From: Ferrovibrio terrae | Lineage (GTDB): Bacteria; Pseudomonadota; Alphaproteobacteria; Ferrovibrionales; Ferrovibrionaceae | DNA: 64,000 nt | Assembly: GCF_007197755.1 (NCBI RefSeq) | Contig: NZ_CP041636.1 | Span: forward strand, 1,152,001 to 1,216,000 | Direction of reading: 5' to 3' | Part shown: positions 16,077-27,491 of the stretch, piece by piece | How positions within the stretch are numbered: position 1 is the first letter of the stretch | Layout: each line of letters begins with the position of its first letter | Notes under the pieces: model-generated | Seen by the model: only the letters and a program-made list of their open reading frames with translations | Database searches by the model: none | Told to the model about the DNA's origin: nothing | Translations under genes and position numbers: made by a program

Positions 16077-18851
16077 ATGACGGACTCCTTGGCAGCCGCG
16101 CTCGGTCGACTGCCGGCGCTGGTGGCCGGTGGAGGCTTTGCCTGGTGGTTCGAGAACGGCCATCTCGAAAAACTATCGCCCGATACCGCTGCGCGCCGCG
16201 CGCGCGCCACGCCACCCCTGCTGGTGCATTTCAAGGCCACGGCCGCGAAACTGGGCGTCGAGCCCTTCATGGCCTTCGACCTGCTCGACCTGTTTGCCTT
16301 CGTGCGACCGGCGCGCTTCTGTCTGCCGACACCGCATGGCCTGCTGGAACGCCTCAGTCTCGACGCCGCCGATGACGAAGAGGCTGTGCAGTATCTGCAT
16401 CATGCCGCCCAGATGCTGCTGGAAGACCTGCCGCGCCAGCAGCCGCGCGCGCTGCGTCGTTCGATGCGACTGGCGCAATTACTGAACAAGGCTGGCTGGC
16501 CCTGGGCGTCGTATCTGCTGCTCGGACTGGGCCCGGAAGCAACACAGGCACCGAGCGGCGGCTTCGGTGGGCTGGATGTCTGGCAGGAGCTGCCCGAGTG
16601 GGTCGACTACGCGCCACCACCGCCACCCGATACGCAATCGGTGTCGCCGACGGAAGCGCGCGAACGGCTGGCGCAGCTGCTCGGCACCACAGCAGAGCTG
16701 CGCGAGACGCAGGCCGACTATGCCGCCACGGTGGCACAGGCCTTTGCGCCGCGCGAAGTGATCGGCATGCCGGAAATGGTGCTGGCCGAGGCTGGCACCG
16801 GCATCGGCAAGACACTGGGCTATATCGCGCCGGCCAGCGTCTGGGCCGAGAAGAATGGCGGCACGGTCTGGCTCTCGACCTATACCAAGAACCTGCAGCG
16901 CCAGCTGGATCACGAACTCGACCGCCTGTTCCCCGACCCTGCCGAGAAGCAGGGTCGAGTCGTGATCCGAAAAGGCCGCGAGAATTATCTCTGCCTGCTG
17001 AATCTGGAAGACGCGACGCAGGGCGGCGCAGCGCGGCCACAGGATATGGTGCCGCTCAGCCTGATCGCACGCTGGGCCAGCGCGACGCGCGACGGCGATC
17101 TGGCCGGCGGCGATTTTCCCGCCTGGGCCGCCGATCTGCATGGCCGTAACCGCACTTTAGGTCTGACCGACCAGCGCGGTGAATGCATCCACGCCGCCTG
17201 TCCGCATTATCGCAAATGCTTCATCGAACGCGCCGTGCGCAAGTCGCGCAAGGCCGAGATGGTGATCGCCAACCATGCGCTGGTGATGATCCAGGCTGCC
17301 ATGGGCGAAGACGATGCGCAGAAACCGCTGCGCTATGTCTTCGATGAAGGCCATCACCTGTTTGAAGCCGCCGACAGCGCTTTCGCCGCACATCTGACCG
17401 GCATGGAAGGCGTCGACCTACGGCGCTGGCTGCGCGGCCCTGAAGGCGGACGCCGAAGCCGTGCACGCGGCATTGCCAACCGCATTGGCGACCTGGTGGC
17501 GCAGGACGAACGCGGCCGCACGGCACTTGAGGCCGTGGTGGAAATGGCGCGCTGCCTGCCGGGTGAAGGCTGGCTGGCGCGGCTCAGCGAGGGCAATCCG
17601 ATGGGCCAGGGCGAGAAGTTTCTGGCCCGCGCGCGCCAGCAGATCCTGGCGCGCAGCGCGCAGCCGGACAGCCCCTATGGACTGGAATGTCCGACGAAAG
17701 AACCGGTGAACGGCCTGATCGATGCAGCAATGGACTTCGCTCATGGCATCGACCGTGTGCTGGAACCAGTGAACACGCTGACGAAATCCCTGAGCGACAT
17801 GCTGGCGGACGAGACTGCCGAGCTGGACACCGCCACGCGCTCGCGCATCGAAGGCGCGCTGCGCGGCCTGCTGCGGCGCAAGATGACGCTGGACGCCTGG
17901 CGCAGCATGCTGCTCGACTTGCAGACCGAAACACCGGCAGCTTTCGTGGACTGGTTCGGTCTGGAGCGCATCGACGGTCGCGACCTCGATCTCGGCCTCT
18001 ATCGCCATTACCTCGATCCGATGCTGCCCTTTGCCGGCGCCGTGCTGAAGCCGGCGCATGGCGTGGCGATCACATCCGCCACTTTGCGCGACATCGCGCC
18101 GGCCAAGGCCGATGCCTCGCCCGAGGCCGCCTGGGACAGCGCCGAGATCCGCAGCGGCGCGCGGCATCTGCCGCAGCCTGCGCGACGTGCCGCTTTCCCC
18201 TCGCCCTTCGATTACGCAAACCGCACGCGCATTTTCGTCGTCACCGACGTGCGGCGCGACGCGATGGACCAGGTGGCCGCCGCCTACCGCGAACTGTTTC
18301 TCGCCGCCAACGGCGGCGCGCTTGGGCTTTTCACGGCGATCTTCCGTCTGCGCGCGGTACAGAAGCGCGTCATCAGACCGCTGGCCGAAGCCGGGCTGCC
18401 GCTGTATGCGCAGCATGTCGATCCGCTGGACAACGCCACGCTGGTCGACATCTTCCGTGCCGAGGAACACGCCTGCCTGCTGGGTACCGATGCGATGCGC
18501 GATGGCGTCGATGTGCCGGGCGCCTCCTTACGCCTCGCCGTATTTGACCGCGTGCCGTGGCCCCGGCCGGACCTGCTGCACAAGGCGCGCAAGTCAGCCT
18601 TCGGCGGCCAGGCCTATGACGATCTGCTGACGCGCCTGAAACTGAAGCAGGCCTATGGACGCCTGCTGCGTCGCGCCGACGATTACGGCGTGTTTGTCGT
18701 GCTGGATGCTCAGCTTCCGTCTCGTCTGCTGTCGGCATTTCCGGCCAGCGTCGAGGTGAAACGCATCGGCATCCGCGAGGCCGTGGCCGAGACGGCGGCT
18801 TTTTTGAACAGCATGCGCGCCAGCACTGGCGGCCAGCAGAATCTCGCGTAA
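16077..18851 (+). CDS. DinG/XPD-family ATP-dependent DNA helicase
   Basis: A 924-residue superfamily-2 helicase. After a ~220-residue N-terminal region without a clear domain come Walker A (AEAGTGIGKTLGY, about residue 240), an iron-sulfur type cysteine set (YLCLL, then ECIHAACPHYRKC), the DEAH-like box FDEGHHL, and the C-terminal motor domain with LLGTDAMRDGVDVPG. These features indicate a 5'-3' FeS helicase of the DinG type, associated with R-loop and damaged-fork processing. It begins five bases after the S24 regulator, so the two are probably co-transcribed; a damage-responsive regulator with a repair helicase makes sense. Confidence 0.88.
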   Translation: MTDSLAAALGRLPALVAGGGFAWWFENGHLEKLSPDTAARRARATPPLLVHFKATAAKLGVEPFMAFDLLDLFAFVRPARFCLPTPHGLLERLSLDAADDEEAVQYLHHAAQMLLEDLPRQQPRALRRSMRLAQLLNKAGWPWASYLLLGLGPEATQAPSGGFGGLDVWQELPEWVDYAPPPPPDTQSVSPTEARERLAQLLGTTAELRETQADYAATVAQAFAPREVIGMPEMVLAEAGTGIGKTLGYIAPASVWAEKNGGTVWLSTYTKNLQRQLDHELDRLFPDPAEKQGRVVIRKGRENYLCLLNLEDATQGGAARPQDMVPLSLIARWASATRDGDLAGGDFPAWAADLHGRNRTLGLTDQRGECIHAACPHYRKCFIERAVRKSRKAEMVIANHALVMIQAAMGEDDAQKPLRYVFDEGHHLFEAADSAFAAHLTGMEGVDLRRWLRGPEGGRRSRARGIANRIGDLVAQDERGRTALEAVVEMARCLPGEGWLARLSEGNPMGQGEKFLARARQQILARSAQPDSPYGLECPTKEPVNGLIDAAMDFAHGIDRVLEPVNTLTKSLSDMLADETAELDTATRSRIEGALRGLLRRKMTLDAWRSMLLDLQTETPAAFVDWFGLERIDGRDLDLGLYRHYLDPMLPFAGAVLKPAHGVAITSATLRDIAPAKADASPEAAWDSAEIRSGARHLPQPARRAAFPSPFDYANRTRIFVVTDVRRDAMDQVAAAYRELFLAANGGALGLFTAIFRLRAVQKRVIRPLAEAGLPLYAQHVDPLDNATLVDIFRAEEHACLLGTDAMRDGVDVPGASLRLAVFDRVPWPRPDLLHKARKSAFGGQAYDDLLTRLKLKQAYGRLLRRADDYGVFVVLDAQLPSRLLSAFPASVEVKRIGIREAVAETAAFLNSMRASTGGQQNLA

Positions 18852-18919
18852 GCTGTCAGTCATTGTTTCGCCGTATTGTCCCGTTAGGCGGGGTCTCCCG
18901 CCCGAGGAAACACTCATCC

Positions 18920-19351
18920 ATGTCGACCATCACGCCACAGAATGCCCTGATCTATGCCATGGTGATCGCCGCCGTGGCCGACGGAAAGCTGAAGGATACC
19001 GAGGTGGGCGCCATCGACGCCGCCGTGCGGCATCTGCCGATTTTCCGCGGCTATGGCCTGGATGCCATGCAGGTGGCGGTCGGCGACTGCGTTGCGCTGC
19101 TGGACCAGGATGACGGTGTCGATGCTGCACTGGGCCTGGTGAAGGAAGCCCTGCCGACCGACTGGTGCGAAACCGCCTATGCATTGGCCTGCGACATCGT
19201 CGCCGTCGACGGCCATGGCCGGCAGGAGGAATTGCGCTGGCTGGAGATGTTGCGGCACGAACTGCGCGTCGAACGCCTGCATGCCGCCGCCATCGAACGC
19301 GGCGCCGGCGTGCGTTACAAACGCCTGCCGGGCGATATTCCGAAGGGCTGA
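18920..19351 (+). CDS. TerB-like protein
   Basis: A 143-residue all-helical protein with the TerB/tellurite-resistance fold pattern: two helical repeats each with an acidic turn (VIAAVADGKLKDTEVGAI and ALACDIVAVDGHGRQEELRW). TerB-like domains bind metal through such acidic residues and occur in stress and envelope proteins; the exact role of single-domain members is unknown. GAGGAAA lies upstream of ATG 18920. It follows the helicase by 68 bases in the same direction. Confidence 0.78.
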   Translation: MSTITPQNALIYAMVIAAVADGKLKDTEVGAIDAAVRHLPIFRGYGLDAMQVAVGDCVALLDQDDGVDAALGLVKEALPTDWCETAYALACDIVAVDGHGRQEELRWLEMLRHELRVERLHAAAIERGAGVRYKRLPGDIPKG

Positions 19352-19357
19352 GCCCTA

Positions 19358-19705
19358 TCAATCTATCTGCGGCGCCTTGAAGTTATAGGCGCGCTCGACC
19401 CTGGCGATGCGAATCTCGTAATGCGCATACCAGACCTCACGGCCCTTCTGCCGCGCGGCCGCGTGTTCCATGTTGCGCTTCCAGGCACGGATATTCTCTT
19501 CAGTGTCGAAGTAGGCCACCGTGATGCCGAAACCGTCGGCACCGCGCGTGCTTTCCATACCCAGAAATCCGGGTTGCTGCGCAGCCAGTTCGGCCATGCG
19601 GTCGGCAGCGGCGCCATAGCCGTTGTCGCCTTCGGTGCGTTGCGAGGAAAAGATCACGGCGTAATAGGGTGGCTTGGGCGTGCTGGCGAAGCCGGCGGCA
19701 GACAT
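19358..19705 (-). CDS. Antibiotic biosynthesis monooxygenase (ABM) fold protein
   Basis: A 115-residue protein with the ferredoxin-like ABM/dimeric alpha-beta barrel pattern: YYAVIFSSQR at the start, ADRMAELAAQQPGFLGMES and ITVAYFDTEENIRAWKRN. Proteins of this pattern, often ending with a YNFKAP-like tail as here, are common in proteobacteria as small putative monooxygenases or heme-interacting proteins of unknown substrate. It is transcribed toward the TerB-like gene and ends 6 bases from it. Confidence 0.75.
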   Translation of the reverse strand: MSAAGFASTPKPPYYAVIFSSQRTEGDNGYGAAADRMAELAAQQPGFLGMESTRGADGFGITVAYFDTEENIRAWKRNMEHAAARQKGREVWYAHYEIRIARVERAYNFKAPQID

Positions 19706-19730
19706 GGCAGCGAATCCTCTGCTGGAAGGA

Positions 19731-20696
19731 TTATTCTGCCGCCCTGCTTATCACATCCGGGGCCAGTGTGCTGCCTTTGGGCAGGATCAGTGGGATCGGC
19801 CGGCTGCCGATCCTGACATGTGCTGGCAGTGTGGCGGCGATATCGCCATCGGCCTGCACCGGCTCGCCGTCGAGGCCTGTGCCAAGAAGAGTGATCGTCA
19901 CGTCGTGTCCGCGCACCAGTTCGATCTCGGGCAGCTTTTGCAGCAAGCCGAGCGTTAGCGCCACGGTCGCGCGCGCTGCGCCGATGCGACCACCCATCCT
20001 GAACAGGCAGACTTCAAACGACGGATCATCCAGCCGCGCATGCGGCGCGCAGATAAACTTGCCGCCGTAGAAATGCCCCTTGGCGACGACGGCCGAAGCG
20101 CAGTCGTAATCTTTGCCATCAATGCCGACGCGATAGCGCGGCACGTTATAGGCCGCGAGCTGGTGCAGACTCTCGATCACGTAAGACGCCTTGCCGAACC
20201 AGCGTTTCATCTGCGGCGGCAGATCGCGCACCACATGCGCATCGAAACCGACGCCGGCCATGATGGTGAACAGGCGGTCATTCACAAAGCCGGGCCAGAT
20301 CATGGTCTGCGGCCCATGCAGCACGGCACGCATCACTGCCGGAGGATCGAGCGGCAAGCCAATCTCCATCGCCAGCACATTGGCGGTGCCCAGCGGAAAG
20401 ATACCAAGCGGCGCGCTGTTCGCTGGCAGACCGTTCGCCACTTCGCCAATCGTGCCGTCGCCGCCCGCAGCCACCACGGCATCGTATTTTTCAGCGACAG
20501 CTTCGGCGGCAAAGGTCTCGGCGTCGCCTCGCTTGGCCGTGGGGCGGAACTCCACCGCACAGCCGGAATCTTCCAGCAGGTCGAGATAGGCTTCGAGTCG
20601 CGCGCGCTTGCGCCGCCCGAGCTGGCCGGCTCCGGCGGTCGGGTTGTAGATCACCAGCAGGCGCCGGCGGTAGGTCGCGTGCGGTGACCCGGGCAT
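19731..20696 (-). CDS. Diacylglycerol/lipid kinase family protein
   Basis: A 321-residue soluble lipid kinase of the YegS/DagK catalytic-domain family, which phosphorylates diacylglycerol or related lipids with ATP. Diagnostic motifs are VIYNPTAGAG near the N-terminus and AAGGDGTIGEVANG with the nucleotide-binding GGDGT; PLGTANVLA follows. The start at ATG 20696 leaves the usual short lead before the first strand; the frame upstream to 20810 is not family-like. It is divergent from the secreted nuclease gene. Confidence 0.85.
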   Translation of the reverse strand: MPGSPHATYRRRLLVIYNPTAGAGQLGRRKRARLEAYLDLLEDSGCAVEFRPTAKRGDAETFAAEAVAEKYDAVVAAGGDGTIGEVANGLPANSAPLGIFPLGTANVLAMEIGLPLDPPAVMRAVLHGPQTMIWPGFVNDRLFTIMAGVGFDAHVVRDLPPQMKRWFGKASYVIESLHQLAAYNVPRYRVGIDGKDYDCASAVVAKGHFYGGKFICAPHARLDDPSFEVCLFRMGGRIGAARATVALTLGLLQKLPEIELVRGHDVTITLLGTGLDGEPVQADGDIAATLPAHVRIGSRPIPLILPKGSTLAPDVISRAAE

Positions 20697-20803
20697 GTCG
20701 GCCGGATAGCAGATTTTTGCGCGCCGGGGCAGCAATGGTTTTATGACAGTCGGCCCCGTTAACACTTCTGGGCCAGCATACCAGGTTATGCTAAGCCGAC
20801 TGC

Positions 20804-21340
20804 ATGACATGGTATGCGATTCGGCTTGTCGTCTTTCTCCTCCTGATGGCCGTCCCCGTGCTGGCGGCCGCGTCCGAAATTCGGGTGCTGGACGGCGACA
20901 CCATCAAGATCGGCCAGGTGAATTACCGCCTGCATGGCATCGATGCCCCGGAGAAATCCCAGCATTGCCAAAGAGATAACATAGACTGGCTATGCGGTCA
21001 GGAAGCTGCCGCGCATCTGCGGCGCCTGATTGCGGGCCGTCCGGTCACCTGCTCCGAGAAGGATCGCGACCGCTATGGCCGGGTGGTGGCGGTCTGCGAG
21101 GCTGGCGGGGAAGATCTGAACCGGGCCATGGTGCGGGCTGGCCTCGCCTGGGCCTACCTGGCCTACAGCCGGGATTATGAGGCCGCCGAATGGGAGGCCC
21201 AGCTGCTGGGTAACGGGGTCTGGGCGGCTTCCGTTCGAGCCGTACCGGCTTGGGACTGGCGCCGCGCCCAAAAAGAGCAGAACCGGCGCGCCAAACCGGC
21301 GAACGATAATGCGGCTGGAAGTGGCCGAATCCGGGGTTGA
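20804..21340 (+). CDS. Secreted thermonuclease-like nuclease (SNase domain)
   Basis: A 178-residue nuclease with an N-terminal signal peptide (RLVVFLLLMAVPVLAAAS) and a staphylococcal-nuclease domain: VLDGDTIKIG, RLHGIDAPEK (Arg and Glu of the active site) and DRYGRVVA (second Arg). Such proteins cleave DNA or RNA with calcium, most likely in the periplasm or outside. The C-terminal 30 residues are basic and probably disordered. Its last codon overlaps the -35 box of the ribosomal protein promoter. Confidence 0.88.
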   Translation: MTWYAIRLVVFLLLMAVPVLAAASEIRVLDGDTIKIGQVNYRLHGIDAPEKSQHCQRDNIDWLCGQEAAAHLRRLIAGRPVTCSEKDRDRYGRVVAVCEAGGEDLNRAMVRAGLAWAYLAYSRDYEAAEWEAQLLGNGVWAASVRAVPAWDWRRAQKEQNRRAKPANDNAAGSGRIRG

Positions 21341-21364
21341 CAGACCCTCCCCCCCGGCTATAGT
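21337..21364 (+). promoter_or_regulatory. Promoter of rplU-rpmA
   Basis: TTGACA (21337-21342), 16-base spacer, TATAGT (21359-21364), 64 bases ahead of the rplU start. A near-consensus promoter fits a highly expressed ribosomal operon. Confidence 0.75.
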
Positions 21365-21427
21365 GCGCCCCTCGAATTCAGGCGGCACCGGACGGCCGGC
21401 GCTGCCACTTTCTTATGGAATATCAAT

Positions 21428-21736
21428 ATGTTCGCAGTGATCAAGACCGGCGGTAAGCAGTACAAGGTGGCAGCGGGCGACGTGCTCGAGGTCGAACTGG
21501 TGGCCGGCGAGGCGGGCGACAAGATCGAATTCGGCCAGGTGCTGGCCATCGGCAATGGCGGCGACGTCAAGCTCGGCAAGGATGTCGCCAATGCCAAGGT
21601 GACAGCGGAAGTCGTCGGTCTGACCCGCGGTCCGAAGCTGATCATCTTCAAGAAGCGCCGCCGGCAGAATTCGCGTCGCAAGAACGGTCATCGCCAGCGC
21701 TACACCGCGGTGAAGATCCTCGAGATCGCTGCCTAA
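21428..21736 (+). CDS. rplU: 50S ribosomal protein L21
   Basis: A 102-residue protein with the L21 signature MFAVIKTGGKQYKV at the start and the basic loop KKRRRQNSRRKNGHRQ near the end, which contacts 23S rRNA. Length and sequence are standard. It is followed by rpmA after 30 bases, the universal bacterial order, and both are read from the promoter at 21337. Confidence 0.98.
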   Translation: MFAVIKTGGKQYKVAAGDVLEVELVAGEAGDKIEFGQVLAIGNGGDVKLGKDVANAKVTAEVVGLTRGPKLIIFKKRRRQNSRRKNGHRQRYTAVKILEIAA

Positions 21737-21766
21737 GCGCTCAGACAGATTTAAGGAGACAGTTCC

Positions 21767-22027
21767 ATGGCACATAAAAAAGCTGGCGGCTCTTCGCGTA
21801 ACGGTCGCGACTCCCAGTCCAAGCGTCTCGGCGTCAAGAAGTACGGCAGCGAAGCCGTTGTCGCCGGCAACATCATCGTTCGTCAGCGCGGCACCAAGGT
21901 GCATGCCGGCAAGAACGTGGGCATGGGCAAGGACCACACCCTGTTCGCCACTGCCAACGGCGTCGTGAAGTTCCATGACGGCAAGGGCAGCCGCTCGTAT
22001 GTTTCGGTGCTCCCGTCGGAGGCGTAA
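21767..22027 (+). CDS. rpmA: 50S ribosomal protein L27
   Basis: An 86-residue protein beginning [16 protein letters not shown], the L27 N-terminus that reaches the peptidyl transferase centre; [22 protein letters not shown] follows the usual pattern. No N-terminal extension needing cleavage is present. AAGGAGA precedes the ATG. A strong terminator follows at 22065. Confidence 0.98.
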   Translation: MAHKKAGGSSRNGRDSQSKRLGVKKYGSEAVVAGNIIVRQRGTKVHAGKNVGMGKDHTLFATANGVVKFHDGKGSRSYVSVLPSEA

Positions 22028-22064
22028 GTAAACGCGCCTTCCCGCAAGCATCACAATCGATCAA

Positions 22065-22098
22065 GGGGAATGGCGCAGGCCATTCCCCTTTTTCGTTT
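22065..22098 (+). terminator. Rho-independent terminator after rpmA
   Basis: GGGGAATGGC and GCCATTCCCC form a perfect 10-bp stem with a 4-base loop, followed by TTTTTCGTTTT. It ends 23 bases before the obgE start, so obgE is reached by readthrough or by a promoter inside this short gap. Confidence 0.9.
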
Positions 22099-22112
22099 TC
22101 TGCACCAAGTGA

Positions 22113-24275
<2,163 letters not shown>

Positions 24276-24279
<4 letters not shown>

Positions 24280-25553
24280 CGGCGCATATTGCGATCACCG
24301 ACACATCCGCCCTGATGAACCAGATGGGCGCGGCAGCCAAGACTGCCGCCCGCGTGCTGGCCACTGCATCGACCGAACAGAAGAATGCTGCGCTGAAGGC
24401 TGCCGCGACTGTCCTTCGCAACAGCGAGCAGAAAATTCTCACCGCCAATGCCGAAGACATGGCTGCCGGCAAGGCGAAGGGCCTGACAACAGCTTTGCTC
24501 GACCGTCTGATGCTGGACGGCAAGCGCATCGCCGCCATCGCGCAGGGGCTGGAAGAGATCGCGGACCTTGCCGATCCGGTGGGTGCCGTGATCGCCGACT
24601 GGACGCGGCCGAACGGTCTGAAGTTCGAACGTGTGCGCACGCCGCTCGGCGTGATCGGCGTGATCTATGAAAGCCGCCCCAATGTGACGGCCGATGCCGG
24701 CGGACTCTGCCTGAAAGCCGGCAACGCCTGCATCCTGCGTGGTGGCTCTGAAAGCTTCCAGTCCAGCCGGGCGATCCATGCCTGCCTGGTCGAAGGCCTG
24801 AAAGCGGCGGGCCTGCCTGAGGCCGCGATCCAGCTCGTGCCTACCACGGATCGCGCGATGGTCGGTGCGATGCTGACGGCGGCGAACTGGCTGGACGTGA
24901 TCGTGCCGCGCGGCGGCAAGTCGCTGGTGGCGCGTGTACAGTCGGAAAGCCGCGTGCCGGTTTTTGCGCATCTGGAAGGTAATTGCCATGTCTATGTCGA
25001 GGCGAGCGTCACGCTCGACATGGCGAAATCAATCGTACTGAACGCCAAACTGCGCCGCACGGGTGTCTGCGGTGCGGCTGAAACCCTGCTGGTCGAACGC
25101 GCCGCCGTGAAATCACACCTGGCGCCGCTGGTCACCATGCTGCTGGACGCCGGCTGCGAAGTGCGCGGCGATGCCGACACCAGGAAGGTGGATGCACGCG
25201 TCAAGCCTGCCACCGAAGAGGACTGGGCCACCGAATATCTCGACGCCATCATCGCCGTACGCGTGGTGGACAATCTGGATGCCGCCATCGAGCATATCGC
25301 CACGCATGGCTCCAGCCATACCGAAGCAATCCTGACCGAGAATGCCGATCACGCCGCCCAGTTCATGAACCGGCTCGACAGCGCCATCCTGCTGCACAAT
25401 GCCTCGACGCAGTTCGCCGATGGCGCGGAATTCGGCTTCGGCGCCGAGATCGGCATTGCCACCGGCAAGATGCATGCGCGCGGCCCGGTCGGCGTGGAGC
25501 AGCTCACCACCTTCAAATATCGCGTGCACGGCACCGGGCAGACGCGGCCCTGA
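24276..25553 (+). CDS. proA: Gamma-glutamyl phosphate reductase
   Basis: A 425-residue NADPH-dependent reductase giving glutamate semialdehyde, the second step of proline synthesis. Motifs: [27 protein letters not shown] and the catalytic Cys in [15 protein letters not shown] overlap with proB ensures coupled translation. Normal length, no anomalies. Confidence 0.97.
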
Positions 25554-25581
25554 ACGACAAGACGGAGCGAGCAAGCCCCGC

Positions 25582-26190
25582 ATGATCCCGCCTCTGGGTT
25601 CCTCCATCGGACTGCGCATCGGACTGCTCGGCGGGTCGTTCAATCCTGCCCATGCGGCGCATCGCGAGATCAGCCTGACCGCACTGCACCGGCTGAAGCT
25701 GGATCAGGTCTGGTGGCTGGTCAGCCCGCAGAACCCGCTGAAATCCACGCGCGGCATGGCGCCGCTGGACCGGCGGCTTGAGCAGGCCGAGGCCGTGGCA
25801 GCGCATCCGCACATCCGGGTCACCGCCATCGAGACCACCCTGGGTACGCGGTATACGGCCGATACCCTCCGGCGCCTGACCATCCATTACCCGCAGGCCG
25901 CGTTTGTCTGGCTGATGGGAGCGGACAACCTGGCGCAATTCCACCGCTGGCAGGACTGGCGGGGCATCGCGCGGACCATGCCGATTGCCGTGCTCGACCG
26001 ACCGGGCTTCAATCTGACCGCCCTGCAGGGCCCGGCGGCCCGCTGGCTGTCGCGCCATCGCCTGCCGCGCTATGATGCGGCAGCCCTGGCCGGCAAAACA
26101 GCCCCGGCCTTCCTGCTGCTGAAGTCCAAGCTTAATCCGCTGAGCGCAACGGCGATCCGTGCCCAGCGAAAACCGGGAGGACGCGTATGA
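25582..26190 (+). CDS. nadD: Nicotinate-nucleotide adenylyltransferase
   Basis: A 202-residue enzyme that converts nicotinate mononucleotide to deamido-NAD. The nucleotidyltransferase motif is GGSFNPAHAAHREIS near residue 17 (usually GxFxPxHxGH; here Ala replaces the last Gly), with LMGADNLAQFHRW and the C-terminal LSATAIR (usual form SSTxIR). ATG 25582 is the most likely start. In many bacteria rsfS follows nadD; here another small gene overlaps its stop instead. Confidence 0.94.
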   Translation: MIPPLGSSIGLRIGLLGGSFNPAHAAHREISLTALHRLKLDQVWWLVSPQNPLKSTRGMAPLDRRLEQAEAVAAHPHIRVTAIETTLGTRYTADTLRRLTIHYPQAAFVWLMGADNLAQFHRWQDWRGIARTMPIAVLDRPGFNLTALQGPAARWLSRHRLPRYDAAALAGKTAPAFLLLKSKLNPLSATAIRAQRKPGGRV

Positions 26191-26402
26191 ACAGCTTTCT
26201 CGTGACCTATGATTACGGTTCGGCCGGCCTCTGGGCCATCATCAATGCGCCCGACAAGGCGAGCATTGCCAAGCGCTTTCCCAAGGTGGAAGTGCTCGAA
26301 GACAAGCCCAACAACATGACCGCCGTGGAATACGGCAAGCTGATCACCTACGACCTCGGCGGCCCGCTGCCGCAGTGGCTCGCCGAACTCGAAGTGAAGT
26401 AA
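26187..26402 (+). CDS. Small conserved protein of unknown function (71 aa)
   Basis: A 71-residue protein coupled by ATGA to nadD. It reads as a small mixed alpha-beta fold: SFLVTYDYGSAGLWAII, a helix with KASIAKRFPKVEVLED, and a C-terminal GGPLPQWLAELE. I do not know a function. The overlap with nadD supports that it is translated. It is convergent with the quinone oxidoreductase gene, whose stop lies 5 bases away. Confidence 0.75.
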   Translation: MNSFLVTYDYGSAGLWAIINAPDKASIAKRFPKVEVLEDKPNNMTAVEYGKLITYDLGGPLPQWLAELEVK

Positions 26403-26406
26403 GTCT

Positions 26407-27402
26407 TCAGCTCACCTTGATGACCACCTTGCCGGTGGTCTTGCGCGAGAGCAGAGCCGCCATTGCCTGCGGCACCTGATCGAGCGCGAAGCTCTGCGAG
26501 ACGTGCGGCTTGAGCTTGCCGTGCTCGTAGAGCGCCAGCAGCGCCGCGAAATTGGCGCGGTTCTTTTCCGGCTCGCGCGCCGCGAATGCGCCCCAGAACA
26601 CGCCGACGATGCTGCAGCCCTTGATCAGCGCCAGGTTGGCCGGCGCTTCCGGGATGCGCCCGGACGCGAAGCCGATCACCAGCAGGCGACCGTCCCAGTT
26701 GATGCAGCGTAACGACTGGTCGAAGGCATCGCCGCCGACCGCATCGTAGATCACATCGGCGCCGTTGCCGCCGGTGAGTTCCTTCACGCGATCCTTGATG
26801 CTTTCTGTCGAATAGTTGATCACATGCGCCGCGCCATATTCCTTCACGATGGCGGCCTTTTCATCAGAACCGACCGTGCCGATCACGGTGGCACCGAGTT
26901 CGCGGCCAAGTTCGACCGCGTTCAGCCCAACACCACCGGCAGCGCCATGTACCAGCAGCACTTCGCCCGGCTTCATACGGCCGCGATCGACCAGCGCGTG
27001 ATAGGTGGTGCCGTAGGTGATCGGAAAGCCAGCCGCCGCCTCATAAGGCATGCTGGCGGGAATCTTGAACACGTTGCTGGCCGGACACTGCACCTGTTCG
27101 GCGAAACTGCCATGACCGGTGGTGGCCATCACGCGATCGCCGACTTTCACATCGGTCACCTTCTCGCCCACCGCAATGATCTCACCCGCACATTCCATAC
27201 CCGGCGCAAACGGGAAAGCCGGCTTCATCTGATATTTGCCGGTAATCATCAGCGTGTCAGGGAAATTGAGCCCCGCGACATGCACCTTGATGCGTACATC
27301 TTTTGCGCCAAGTGCGGGCAGCGCGAGATCCTTGAGCGCCAGACTCTCCGGCCCACCCCAGGCTTCACAGACCATCGCCTTCACGTTCACCGCTGCCGAC
27401 AT
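26407..27402 (-). CDS. NADPH:quinone oxidoreductase family (zinc-independent MDR)
   Basis: A 331-residue medium-chain reductase of the quinone oxidoreductase type. Features: N-terminal GroES-like domain with FPFAPGMECAGEI, then the Rossmann motif HGAAGGVGLNAVELG. The zinc-binding cysteines of alcohol dehydrogenases are absent, as usual for quinone or enoyl reductases in this family. ATG 27402 follows AGGGAG. It stands alone on the minus strand behind the infC terminator. Confidence 0.88.
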   Translation of the reverse strand: MSAAVNVKAMVCEAWGGPESLALKDLALPALGAKDVRIKVHVAGLNFPDTLMITGKYQMKPAFPFAPGMECAGEIIAVGEKVTDVKVGDRVMATTGHGSFAEQVQCPASNVFKIPASMPYEAAAGFPITYGTTYHALVDRGRMKPGEVLLVHGAAGGVGLNAVELGRELGATVIGTVGSDEKAAIVKEYGAAHVINYSTESIKDRVKELTGGNGADVIYDAVGGDAFDQSLRCINWDGRLLVIGFASGRIPEAPANLALIKGCSIVGVFWGAFAAREPEKNRANFAALLALYEHGKLKPHVSQSFALDQVPQAMAALLSRKTTGKVVIKVS

Positions 27403-27450
27403 GACGCACTCCCTGATTTTTTGAATCTGTTTTTGATGCTGCAGATACAG

Positions 27451-27477
27451 AAATGGCGCCGACTTGCATCGGCGCCA
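27451..27477 (-). terminator. Hairpin terminator after infC
   Basis: TGGCGCCGA and TCGGCGCCA pair perfectly (9 bp, 6-base loop) 14 bases after the infC stop; only a short TTTCT follows on the minus strand, so termination may be partial and reach the oxidoreductase gene. Confidence 0.65.
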
Positions 27478-27491
27478 CATCGAAGCCCCGG

